Shown here: piece after piece, positions 15,426-22,428 of the stretch
Layout: the number at the start of each line of letters is the position of its first letter
How positions within the stretch are numbered: the stretch's first letter is position 1
Notes under the pieces: model-generated
The model's database searches: none
Seen by the model: only the letters and a program-made list of their open reading frames with translations
What the model was told of the DNA's origin: nothing
Made by a program: the position numbers and the translations under genes
Assembly (NCBI GenBank): GCA_905216195.1
Contig: CAJMSX010000053.1
Coordinates: forward strand, 1-23,412
From: an uncultured bacterium
Lineage (GTDB): Bacteria; Bacteroidota; Bacteroidia; Bacteroidales; Marinifilaceae
Length of the DNA: 23,412 nt
Direction of reading: 5' to 3'

Positions 15426-16379
15426 ATGCAACCCGTTATTTATCCTGTCGAAAAGGAAAAACTTCTCGCCGAACTGACAGAAGACAAATTCATGCGGAAG
15501 ACCAATAAGGCCGGGAATATCATCTACACCTTCAACGCCCACAACGCCCCTTCTCTCATGAGGGAAGTCGGCCGGATCCGCGAACTGACGTTCCGCAGTG
15601 CCGGAGGCGGAACAGGCAAGGAAATAGATATAGACGAATTCGATACCAACCCCGCCACCCCGTATCAGCAACTCATTGTCTGGGATCCCAAAGAACAGGA
15701 GATCATCGGGGGATACCGCTATATCCTCTGCGATAACCTTTCTCTGAATGCCGAAGGAGAACCGAACCTGGCCACGACGGAACTCTTCCGTTTCTCGGAC
15801 CGGTTCAAAGACCAATACCTCAATCAAATGATCGAGTTGGGACGTTCCTTTGTCCATCCGCTCTATCAATCCACCCGCATGGGACGGAAATCTTTGTTTG
15901 CCCTGGATAACCTCTGGGACGGATTGGGTGCGCTGACGGTAGAGAATCCCTCCGTCAAATACTTTTTCGGAAAAGTCACCATGTACACCAGCTTCAATAT
16001 CCATGCCCGGGACATGATTCTTTACTTTATGAAAAAGTATTTCCGGGACACCGAAAAACTCGTATATCCCATTCAGCCGCTGGAAATTCATATCGATGAA
16101 AAGAAAATGCAGGGCATTTTCACCGGTTACAATTACGATGAAGACTATCGCATACTCTCCCGTCACGTCCGGGAATTGGGGGAAAACATTCCTCCTCTGG
16201 TCAATGCCTATATGAGTCTCTCCCCTTCCATGCGGACTTTCGGCACGGCAATCAATCCGGGATTCGGCGGAGTGGAAGAAACCGCCATCCTGATCAATAT
16301 CGCCGACGTTTACGAAGCTAAAAAACTCCGTCACATCGCCACCTATATCCCTCGTCTGCTCGGATTGAAAAGGGTATAA
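15426..16379 (+). CDS. glsB: Glycine-lipid N-acyltransferase GlsB (GNAT-type)
   Basis: Protein of 317 residues with the acyltransferase-5/GNAT-like fold shared with OlsB-type ornithine N-acyltransferases. Recognisable blocks are VGRIRELTFRSAGGGTGKE near residues 48-65, the YRYILCDN strand near 97-104, and FRFSDRF...IELGRSFVHP, where Glu-Leu-Gly-Arg is the conserved core of the family. By analogy with B. thetaiotaomicron GlsB it would transfer a 3-hydroxy-acyl chain from acyl-ACP to the amino group of glycine, the first step in glycine-lipid synthesis. It follows glsA by 121 bp with its own -7 box. A long antisense frame overlies it but shows no protein features. Confidence 0.85.
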   Translation: MQPVIYPVEKEKLLAELTEDKFMRKTNKAGNIIYTFNAHNAPSLMREVGRIRELTFRSAGGGTGKEIDIDEFDTNPATPYQQLIVWDPKEQEIIGGYRYILCDNLSLNAEGEPNLATTELFRFSDRFKDQYLNQMIELGRSFVHPLYQSTRMGRKSLFALDNLWDGLGALTVENPSVKYFFGKVTMYTSFNIHARDMILYFMKKYFRDTEKLVYPIQPLEIHIDEKKMQGIFTGYNYDEDYRILSRHVRELGENIPPLVNAYMSLSPSMRTFGTAINPGFGGVEETAILINIADVYEAKKLRHIATYIPRLLGLKRV

Positions 16380-16396
16380 ACCGAATCAGTTGTACC

Positions 16397-16435
16397 ATAA
16401 AAGCCACCTGTTTTTTCCGAACAAGTGGCTTTTAT
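16397..16435. terminator. Bidirectional terminator between glsB and phoH
   Basis: An 11-bp stem ATAAAAGCCAC / GTGGCTTTTAT (16397-16407 with 16425-16435), extended inward by TGTT/AACA. The T/A flanks within the stem give U-rich 3' ends on both strands, fitting the convergent glsB and PhoH genes. Confidence 0.85.
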
Positions 16436-16455
16436 TCTGCGTCTATTCCGTTCCT

Positions 16456-17793
16456 TTACAGCAGATCGCTGGCCAAATCCGCCAAACGGCTACGTTCTCC
16501 TTTCTCCAGATGGACGTGAGCGAAAATATCCTGCCCCTGCATTTTATCGAAGAGATGGGAAAGCCCGTTGGATTTTTTATCCAGGTAAGGGGAATCGATC
16601 TGGTCGATATCTCCCGTAAACACCATCTTGGTTCCTTCTCCCGCCCGGGTAATAATGGTCTTCACTTCATGCGGCGTAAGATTCTGCGCCTCATCCACAA
16701 TAAAATATACATCCGAAAGACTTCTCCCCCGGATAAATGCCAGTGCGGAAATAACCAGTTTCTGATCTTTTTGTAAATCTTCGATCAAACGATTCTCCGC
16801 CCCGTGTATGTTGAAACGCCGCTTAATAAACCCCAGGTTATCGTAAAGAGGTTGCATATAAGGATCCACCTTATCATTCATATCCCCCGGCAAATAGCCC
16901 AGATCCTTATTGGATAAAGCGACAATGGGACGGGCCAGATAAATAAATTCGTAGCTCTTATTCTGCTGCAAGGCCGACGCCAGAGCCAGCAAGGTTTTTC
17001 CCGTACCGGCCTTGCCGCTGATCGCCACCAGCTGAATATTCGGATTCATCAACGCATCCACGGCAAACGCCTGCTCCGCATTTTTCGGATAGATACCGAA
17101 TATATTCGGTTTCTCCACTTTCCGCACCATTCGGCTTATCGGGTCGTAACAGGCCAGAACCGAAGCGTTTCCGTTTTTCAGGATGTAATAATTATTGCCT
17201 CGTATATCCTGTCCGGGAAATACCTTTTCCACCTCTACTCCCCCGCTATTTTCATAAATTTTATTGATTAGATCCGTATCGAAAGCATTGATTTCCCGCA
17301 CACTCCGGTTGATGGCAAAATCCAGATCTTCCACCTGATCGGTCTTATAATCTTCCGCCAATAATCCCAGCGATCTCGCCTTCATGCGCAAATTCATATC
17401 CTTGGTCACCAGAATCACTTTTTCTTTTCCCTTCAGTTTCTCCGTCATAAATTCGGTAATCGCCAGAATCCGGTGATCGGGAATATCTTCACTGAAGGAG
17501 GCTTTCATTTTCTCCGAAAATTTTACTCCCGGCTGGATAAACAAACGTCCCCGTCTCTCTCCGAGTTCCGCTCCCTTATTGAAAAAATCATATCCGGAAA
17601 TTTTATCCAGTTCACGGGCAAATTCCCGGGCATGAAAATTAATCAGATCGTTTCCTTTTTTAAACTTATCCAATTCTTCCAATACTACGATCGGAATGAC
17701 GATATCGTTATTCTGAAAATTATAAATGGATTTGTAATCGTGAAGGATCACATTGGTATCCAACACGAACGTCTTCTTATTTTTCCCTGCCAT
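16456..17793 (-). CDS. PIN domain-PhoH family ATPase/ribonuclease
   Basis: Protein of 445 residues using ATG 17793. The N-terminal PIN domain (about residues 8-150) shows the catalytic acidic start FVLDTNVILHD (Asp12) and LEELD. The C-terminal PhoH domain (about 235-440) has Walker A GKAGTGKT at 260-267 and Walker B VYFIVDEA at 362-369. PIN-PhoH (PhoH2/YlaK-type) proteins are RNA helicase-ribonucleases in other bacteria; the target RNA here is unknown. A longer frame to 17838 exists, but a TTAATTTG -7-like box (17825-17832) and the SDR terminator lie in that extension. It faces glsB across a shared terminator. Confidence 0.92.
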   Translation of the reverse strand: MAGKNKKTFVLDTNVILHDYKSIYNFQNNDIVIPIVVLEELDKFKKGNDLINFHAREFARELDKISGYDFFNKGAELGERRGRLFIQPGVKFSEKMKASFSEDIPDHRILAITEFMTEKLKGKEKVILVTKDMNLRMKARSLGLLAEDYKTDQVEDLDFAINRSVREINAFDTDLINKIYENSGGVEVEKVFPGQDIRGNNYYILKNGNASVLACYDPISRMVRKVEKPNIFGIYPKNAEQAFAVDALMNPNIQLVAISGKAGTGKTLLALASALQQNKSYEFIYLARPIVALSNKDLGYLPGDMNDKVDPYMQPLYDNLGFIKRRFNIHGAENRLIEDLQKDQKLVISALAFIRGRSLSDVYFIVDEAQNLTPHEVKTIITRAGEGTKMVFTGDIDQIDSPYLDKKSNGLSHLFDKMQGQDIFAHVHLEKGERSRLADLASDLL

Positions 17794-17824
17794 ATGCGTT
17801 GATTTTAAATTGTCCCGTAAGGTA

Positions 17825-17832
17825 CAAATTAA
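17825..17832 (-). promoter_or_regulatory. Near-consensus -7 box of the PhoH gene
   Basis: TTAATTTG on the minus strand, one mismatch from TAnnTTTG, 31 nt before the ATG at 17793 and directly after the terminator of the upstream SDR gene. This supports 17793 as the start and independent transcription. Confidence 0.4.
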
Positions 17833-17837
17833 TCCCA

Positions 17838-17866
17838 TAAAAAAAACGGCTCCCGCCGCTTTTTTA
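17838..17866 (-). terminator. Intrinsic terminator of the dapB-lepB-SDR unit
   Basis: GC stem CGGC/GCCG around a 4-nt loop (17847-17850 with 17855-17858) flanked by A and T runs; on the minus strand the hairpin is followed by eight T. It lies 26 nt past the SDR stop. Confidence 0.82.
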
Positions 17867-17892
17867 TCAGATTCCTCCGTTCTTCCTTCCGT

Positions 17893-18657
17893 TTATCCGG
17901 CTACGAGTCCGCCGTCCACCGGATATAAACCGCCGGTACAAAAGCCGGCCGCCTCGCCGGCCAAAAAAAATATCATCTCCGCCACGTCCTCCGCCTGGCC
18001 CACTTTTTTCAAAGGGAAAAGTCCGGCTTCTTCCTCCCAGCATTCTTCTATACTCCTCCCGCTTTCCGCCGCCCACTTCCGGATTGCGGCCTCCGCCAGA
18101 GGCGTACGTATCGTTCCGGGACATACGGCATTCACCCGAACCCCTTTCGGCCCTAAATCAATGGCCAGACTCTTGGTCATCTGCCCCAAAGCTCCTTTTG
18201 TCAATCCATAGCCGAAGCTCTCTGCCTTACCGATGAGGCTCTGGTCGGAAGCATTGATGACCACGCTTCCGCCTCCCCGCTCAATCAGGTGAGGAACCGC
18301 TATACGTAAAGTATTCACCGTGCCTTTCAGGTTCGTATCGATCATCAGATCCAATTCCTCTTCGCTAATGCTCAAAAGCGTATTTTTACGGTGTATACCC
18401 GCATTGGCCACCATACTATCCAATCCACCGAACCATTTTACCGTCTCTTCTACAGCCCGGCCAATATCCTCCCGGTGCCGGATGTTTCCTGCTGTAAACA
18501 ACAGCGGGAAACCGGACAGTTCCCCCAACAATTCCCGCCCTTTCGAAACGTTGATATCCATAAAAGACACGGCCCAGCCCGCCCCGGCAAATTTCCGCAC
18601 GCTTGCAGCTCCGATACCCGTTGCTCCTCCGGTTATAAAAACAGTTTTCATATTCAT
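17893..18657 (-). CDS. Short-chain dehydrogenase/reductase (SDR)
   Basis: Classical SDR of 254 residues using ATG 18657 (a second ATG lies at 18651). The Rossmann motif TGGATGIG is at residues 9-16, NAG at 85-87, and the catalytic Ser137, Tyr150 and Lys154 (YGLTK) have the correct spacing. An Asp (MDIN) at the end of the second strand suggests NAD(H) rather than NADP(H). The substrate cannot be deduced. It follows lepB by 97 bp on the same strand, and no promoter box is seen in between, so it may be the last gene of the dapB-lepB transcript; a terminator closes it. The frame can be extended to a GTG at 18735, but that part does not look like SDR. Confidence 0.9.
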   Translation of the reverse strand: MNMKTVFITGGATGIGAASVRKFAGAGWAVSFMDINVSKGRELLGELSGFPLLFTAGNIRHREDIGRAVEETVKWFGGLDSMVANAGIHRKNTLLSISEEELDLMIDTNLKGTVNTLRIAVPHLIERGGGSVVINASDQSLIGKAESFGYGLTKGALGQMTKSLAIDLGPKGVRVNAVCPGTIRTPLAEAAIRKWAAESGRSIEECWEEEAGLFPLKKVGQAEDVAEMIFFLAGEAAGFCTGGLYPVDGGLVAG

Positions 18658-18753
18658 CCGATAAGCCGTAGCCCTCCGAAAGAGGTCTTCCGGTCTTCCT
18701 TCCAGACCCGAAACAAACCCCACCTCCGCCGGCACGGTTAGTGTTTCATTTTT

Positions 18754-20145
18754 TCAATGGATAAACCGGAACATCCGATTCCACCTGATTTTCCCCAGGA
18801 AGGATTTATCCTTATCGATGGACAACCAAATAAAATAGGCTTTTCCGACTACATGATCTTCCGGGACAAATCCCCAGAAGCGGGAATCGGCCGAGCGATG
18901 CCGGTTATCTCCCATCATCCAGTAATAATCCATCTGAAAAGTATAATGATCCGCGACCTGTCCATTGATGTAAATGACCGAATCTTTCACCTCCAGCTTA
19001 TTTCCTTCGTAGGTCTCGATGATCCGGCGGTATAAGGGCAGAGTGGTGGGATTGATTTCCACCCGATCGCCCTTTTTGGGAACGTACAACGGACCGAAAT
19101 TATCCACATTCCAGGGATAGTGTTCCGGATCGAAAGGAAAGATATCCGGATTGACTCCGGTTTCCTCCACCCGTTCAATATCCGTTACATTCGGAAAAGC
19201 TTTCAGCTTTTTAACCATTTCTACCGTCAAGGGAAAACGGTAAACGGAAGTGGAAGCCAGACCGATATCGTCCAGCGAAATCCCCACCTCCTCTTTCAGC
19301 TTTTTCCGGTTCAAAGGGATGCCGTTCGTACGCACGATATAGTCGAATTGCATTTCCTCCGGGTTTTCAGCCACTACTCCGTTTACATACAATTGACCGT
19401 TTTTAAGCTCCAACACATCTCCCGGCATTCCGACTCCTCTTTTGATGTAATTTTCCCTCTTATCGACAGGCCGTGTAATGATCTGAAAGCGTTGCTTCAT
19501 CAGTTCTCTCACCCGTTCTGCGGCGGCCGGCTCCGAAATCACCACCCCCCGGCTCCGCTCGGATTCCTGGTAAGCACGCGCATTGGAACGCAATTGGGAA
19601 TAATAATCGGGATTTTCTATACCGACGATGACGGTATCTCCTGCCGGAAAATTAAATACCATAATGTCGTTTCGTTTGATAGTTGTCGTCCCCGCTATAC
19701 GCTTATAGGGCCATTTTATCAATTCCGAATAAGCCTTCGTACTTTTGGTGAAAGGGAGGGTATGATGTGTAAACGGCACAGCCAGAGGGGTATTGGGTAA
19801 TTTGGGACCGTAGGAGACTTTACTGACGAACAGGTAATCGCCGACCAGCATCGATTTTTCCATAGAAGAAGTAGGAATCGTATACGCCTCGAACAAAAAC
19901 ATGCGGATTAATGTCGCCGCCACCACGGCAAAAATCAGAGCGTCTATCCATTCTACCGTTTTGGTTTGCTTTTTTACTCCTTTCTTTTTCCAGAAAGCCC
20001 AATGTACCTTCCGGGAGATGTAAACATCGTAAATTACCGGCACTCCCAGGAGTAACCACCAGTTTCCGACCCATAGCGTCCACAGGAGATACACGATAAG
20101 CACTACCGTTACCTTAAACCATCTGTTTCTTAAAATTTCTCTCAT
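18754..20145 (-). CDS. lepB: Signal peptidase I
   Basis: Protein of 463 residues that removes signal peptides from exported proteins. Two hydrophobic stretches (residues about 11-41 and 66-84) anchor it. The catalytic Ser94 is in IPTSSMEKSM and the general-base Lys235 in YIKRGVGMPGD; the C-terminal box MMGDNRHRSADSRFWG is present. The protein is longer than E. coli LepB (324) because of about 120 residues inserted between the Ser and Lys boxes and another insertion after residue 250; long LepB forms are usual in Bacteroidetes. It lies 55 bp after dapB, a common pairing in this order. Confidence 0.96.
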   Translation of the reverse strand: MREILRNRWFKVTVVLIVYLLWTLWVGNWWLLLGVPVIYDVYISRKVHWAFWKKKGVKKQTKTVEWIDALIFAVVAATLIRMFLFEAYTIPTSSMEKSMLVGDYLFVSKVSYGPKLPNTPLAVPFTHHTLPFTKSTKAYSELIKWPYKRIAGTTTIKRNDIMVFNFPAGDTVIVGIENPDYYSQLRSNARAYQESERSRGVVISEPAAAERVRELMKQRFQIITRPVDKRENYIKRGVGMPGDVLELKNGQLYVNGVVAENPEEMQFDYIVRTNGIPLNRKKLKEEVGISLDDIGLASTSVYRFPLTVEMVKKLKAFPNVTDIERVEETGVNPDIFPFDPEHYPWNVDNFGPLYVPKKGDRVEINPTTLPLYRRIIETYEGNKLEVKDSVIYINGQVADHYTFQMDYYWMMGDNRHRSADSRFWGFVPEDHVVGKAYFIWLSIDKDKSFLGKIRWNRMFRFIH

Positions 20146-20200
20146 AATCCAAATTTATCAAATTCCGTTCCGGCCTTTTTCCGCTCCGGTTTATCCTTAT

Positions 20201-20929
20201 CTATTTTTCTACTTGCAGCAGCTCATCCATACCGTAAAGTCCGGTTTTGCCCTGCATAAACTCCGCTGCCATCACGGCCCCCTGGGCAAATCCCTCCCGG
20301 GAAAAAGCCGCATGACAAATCTTTATCTCATCGACTTCCGATTTATAAGTAATGGCATGAATACCGGGAACTTCTCCTTCCCGCTTAGCCGTTACCGGCA
20401 ACACATGGTCCCCCGTTTCGGCCCCACCGGCCAGCTCCCAGGACGTATAGTCTGTATGATTTTTCAATATTCCTTCCGCTAAAGTGATGGCTGTTCCGCT
20501 CGGGGCATCCAACTTATGAATATGATGCGTTTCCTCCACATATACTTTGTAATTCCGGAAACCGCTCATCATTTTAGCCAGATAGCGGTTCAGATGAAAA
20601 AACAAATTTACCCCCACACTAAAATTGGATGCATAGAAAAAACCACCGTTCTTTTGCCGGCAATACTCCACCACCTCTTCCCACTGTTCCAGCCAACCGG
20701 TAGTTCCCGAAACCACGGGGATGCCGTTATCGAAACACCATTTATAATGTTCCACCGCGACCGAAGGTACAGAAAAATCAATAGCCACATCCGCCGCTTT
20801 TAACATCTCGTCCGTACACTTTTCCCGGTTGTCGACATCCATCTTCAATACGATCTGGTGGCCCTGCTCCCGGGCAACCCGTTCAATGGCCTTTCCCATG
20901 CGGCCGTATCCCAATAAAGCTATTTTCAT
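20201..20929 (-). CDS. dapB: 4-hydroxy-tetrahydrodipicolinate reductase
   Basis: Enzyme of 242 residues of the lysine/diaminopimelate pathway that reduces hydroxy-tetrahydrodipicolinate with NAD(P)H; it supplies lysine and the peptidoglycan cross-linking residue. The nucleotide-binding start MKIALLGYGRMGKAI, SGTTGW near residues 74-79, and the catalytic ETHHIHKLDAPSGTA block with His135 and Lys139 are all present. ATG 20929 is chosen because the longer frame (to 20962) runs into the promoter box at 20960-20967. First gene of the probable dapB-lepB-SDR unit. Confidence 0.96.
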   Translation of the reverse strand: MKIALLGYGRMGKAIERVAREQGHQIVLKMDVDNREKCTDEMLKAADVAIDFSVPSVAVEHYKWCFDNGIPVVSGTTGWLEQWEEVVEYCRQKNGGFFYASNFSVGVNLFFHLNRYLAKMMSGFRNYKVYVEETHHIHKLDAPSGTAITLAEGILKNHTDYTSWELAGGAETGDHVLPVTAKREGEVPGIHAITYKSEVDEIKICHAAFSREGFAQGAVMAAEFMQGKTGLYGMDELLQVEK

Positions 20930-20959
20930 CCGATGCGTTTTATTCCGTTCCGATTCAGA

Positions 20960-20967
20960 CAAAGATA
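20960..20967 (-). promoter_or_regulatory. -7 box of dapB
   Basis: TATCTTTG on the minus strand, exact consensus, 30 nt before the dapB ATG and just after the rplT terminator. No strong -33 TTTG. Confidence 0.6.
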
Positions 20968-21001
20968 ATACTAATTTCCAAGTTTATATCCGGATAAAAA
21001 C

Positions 21002-21028
21002 AAAAAGGCCGCCTCCCGGCAGCCTTTT
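21002..21028 (-). terminator. Intrinsic terminator of the thrS-infC-rpmI-rplT operon
   Basis: Stem AAAAGGC/GCCTTTT plus an inner 3-bp GCC/GGC stem separated by one mismatch; on the minus strand it ends in a T run. It lies 16 nt after the rplT stop and separates it from dapB. Confidence 0.88.
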
Positions 21029-21044
21029 CGACGATTTTTTATAA

Positions 21045-21401
21045 TTACTTCGCTAACTCTTTCACTTTCGCAACCACAGCTTTGAAAGCGTCCTGGTGGT
21101 TCATAGCCAGATCGGCCAGAACTTTACGGTTGATGTCGATCTCTGCTTTATGGACGAGTCCCATAAATTTAGAATAAGACAAACCTTCCAGTCTTACGGC
21201 AGCATTGATTCTCTGAATCCACAATGCACGGAATTCCGACTTCTTTTTACGTCTGTCACGGAACGCATACAATAAACCTTTTTCGTATGTGTTTTTAGCA
21301 ACCGTCCAGACATTCTTTCTGGCACCAAAGTTACCTTTGGTTTGTTTTAAAACCTTTTTTCTACGTGCTCTTGAAGCAACGGCATTTTTAGCTCTTGGCA
21401 T
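21045..21401 (-). CDS. rplT: 50S ribosomal protein L20
   Basis: Protein of 118 residues, full length for bL20, with the basic N-terminal tail (MPRAKNAVASRARRKKVLKQ) that binds 23S rRNA during assembly and the RINAAVRLEGLSYSKFM globular core. In other bacteria L20 represses its own operon by binding mRNA; the structured 98-nt spacer upstream (21402-21499) is a candidate site. Last gene before the operon terminator. Confidence 0.98.
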   Translation of the reverse strand: MPRAKNAVASRARRKKVLKQTKGNFGARKNVWTVAKNTYEKGLLYAFRDRRKKKSEFRALWIQRINAAVRLEGLSYSKFMGLVHKAEIDINRKVLADLAMNHQDAFKAVVAKVKELAK

Positions 21402-21416
21402 AATTCTTGTTTTTTA

Positions 21417-21461
21417 AATGTCAGCGTTCTGTTGAAACAGAAACTTATCCGGCATGACATT
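21417..21461 (-). promoter_or_regulatory. Nested hairpin in the rpmI-rplT spacer
   Basis: Outer 7-bp stem AATGTCA/TGACATT (21417-21423 with 21455-21461) encloses a perfect 6-bp hairpin TTCTGT/ACAGAA with a TTCA loop in the transcript (21427-21442). It ends 15 nt before the rplT ATG, so it could influence rplT translation. Similarity to a known L20 site was not tested. Confidence 0.45.
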
Positions 21462-21499
21462 CAGGTGAATAATTTTTTTAATACAGTACGTGGCACGGC

Positions 21500-21694
21500 T
21501 TACATCACCAGCATAGCTTTCACGGCTTTCAAATTAGCGTGATCGACTAAAGTGGTGTGCGTAAGATTTCTCTTTTGTTTGGTTGTTTTCTTCGTCAAAA
21601 TATGACTTTTGAAAGCATGCTTTCTTTTAATTTTCCCGGTAGCGGTCAAAGTAAACCTTTTCTTTGCGCTACTCACTGACTTCATCTTTGGCAT
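21500..21694 (-). CDS. rpmI: 50S ribosomal protein L35
   Basis: Protein of 64 residues, standard bL35 length, with the typical MPKMKSVSSAKKRF start, the TGKIKRKHAFKSHIL block and an Arg/Lys-rich surface for 23S rRNA binding. It lies between infC and rplT as in most bacteria, 126 bp after infC and 98 bp before rplT. Confidence 0.98.
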   Translation of the reverse strand: MPKMKSVSSAKKRFTLTATGKIKRKHAFKSHILTKKTTKQKRNLTHTTLVDHANLKAVKAMLVM

Positions 21695-21719
21695 CTTCTC
21701 GTAATTTAATTGTGTTCAG

Positions 21720-21749
21720 AAAATATAGAATTATAAAAATCGTTTCAAA
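21720..21749 (-). promoter_or_regulatory. Possible internal promoter for rpmI-rplT
   Basis: On the minus strand TTTG (21749-21746), an 18-bp spacer, then TATATTTT (21727-21720), one mismatch from the -7 consensus; 25 nt before the rpmI ATG. The spacing is good, so L35 and L20 may be made in part from their own transcript. Confidence 0.45.
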
Positions 21750-21820
21750 TCATACAACTTCCGTTATAGTACGTTCGTTTACAACTCCCGGACTACAAAC
21801 CCTTGCGGCGGAATGCTTGC

Positions 21821-22360
21821 TTATTTTTTGGGGGCCAACACCACGATCATTTTCTTTCCTTCCAATTTCGGAGCCGATTCCACCTTACCGTAATCTTCCA
21901 GTTCGCTGATAAAACGGCTCAAAATTTCGGAACCCTGATCCTTAAAAAGAATCGAACGTCCTTTAAAGAACACATAGGCTCTTACTTTCGCACCTTCTTC
22001 CAGAAAACCTTTGGCATGTTTGACTTTAAAATTAAAATCATGCTCATCGGTCTGAGGCCCGAAACGGATTTCTTTGATAACGACCTTTACACTTTTCGCC
22101 TTGATTTCTTTCTGCTTTTTCTTCAACTGGTAAAGAAATTTGCTGTATTCGATAATCCGGCATACAGGTGGATCCGCATTCGGAGATATTTCCACCAAAT
22201 CCGCTCCGGCAGCTTCCGCCATCGCCAACGCTTCGCGTAAAGGATAAACTCCCTGCTCGATATTATCACCGACAACCCGTACGGTATTTGCTCTGATCAG
22301 CTCATTAATTCTGTGTTGTGGTTCTTTCTTAACCTGGTTTCGTGAGCCCCTGAATTCCAT
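21821..22360 (-). CDS. infC: Translation initiation factor IF-3
   Basis: Protein of 179 residues from ATG 22360. The N-domain (RINELIRANTVRVVG, then DLVEISPNADPPVCRI near residues 54-69), the lysine-rich linker (YQLKKKQKEIKAK) and the C-domain (IRFGPQTDEHDFNFKVKHAKGFLEEGAKV) are intact. IF3 binds the 30S subunit and checks start codons. An AGGAGG lies 19 nt from this ATG, but only 7 nt from an in-frame ATA at 22372-22370, which would add four residues (start-Ala-Thr-Arg) before the annotated Met. IF3 genes in other bacteria use rare start codons for autoregulation, so the ATA start is a real alternative. Confidence 0.96.
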   Translation of the reverse strand: MEFRGSRNQVKKEPQHRINELIRANTVRVVGDNIEQGVYPLREALAMAEAAGADLVEISPNADPPVCRIIEYSKFLYQLKKKQKEIKAKSVKVVIKEIRFGPQTDEHDFNFKVKHAKGFLEEGAKVRAYVFFKGRSILFKDQGSEILSRFISELEDYGKVESAPKLEGKKMIVVLAPKK

Positions 22361-22379
22361 TCTTGTTGCTATATTAAAT

Positions 22380-22385
22380 CCTCCT
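22380..22385 (-). promoter_or_regulatory. Unusual strong Shine-Dalgarno AGGAGG before infC
   Basis: AGGAGG on the minus strand is rare in this phylum, where most genes in the window lack such a site. It is 7 nt from an in-frame ATA (22372-22370) and 19 nt from the ATG (22360), so it favours initiation at the ATA codon. Confidence 0.55.
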
Positions 22386-22403
22386 TTTATATTGTTTACA
22401 AAT

Positions 22404-22423
22404 GACAGTCTTTCAAAACTGTC
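22404..22423 (-). promoter_or_regulatory. Small hairpin between thrS and infC
   Basis: GACAGT/ACTGTC stem (22404-22409 with 22418-22423), which can extend by two pairs to a TGAA loop in the transcript. It begins 5 nt after the thrS stop. There is no T run after it, so it is unlikely to terminate; it may mark a processing or translation-control site. Confidence 0.4.
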
Positions 22424-22428
22424 TGATT

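Noticed and set aside
15384..16334. 316-codon open frame antisense to glsB
   Set aside because: It mirrors glsB exactly, has no recognisable domain or start context, and glsB on the plus strand is a well-supported family member.
18658..18735. GTG-initiated 26-residue N-terminal extension of the SDR
   Set aside because: Classical SDRs begin a few residues before the TGxxxGIG motif, as from ATG 18657; the extension has no SDR-like character.
20963..21044. Bacteroidales-1 type RNA, known to occur downstream of L20 genes
   Set aside because: Only 16 nt separate the rplT stop from its terminator, and the remaining space is taken by the dapB promoter, so there is no room for that RNA.
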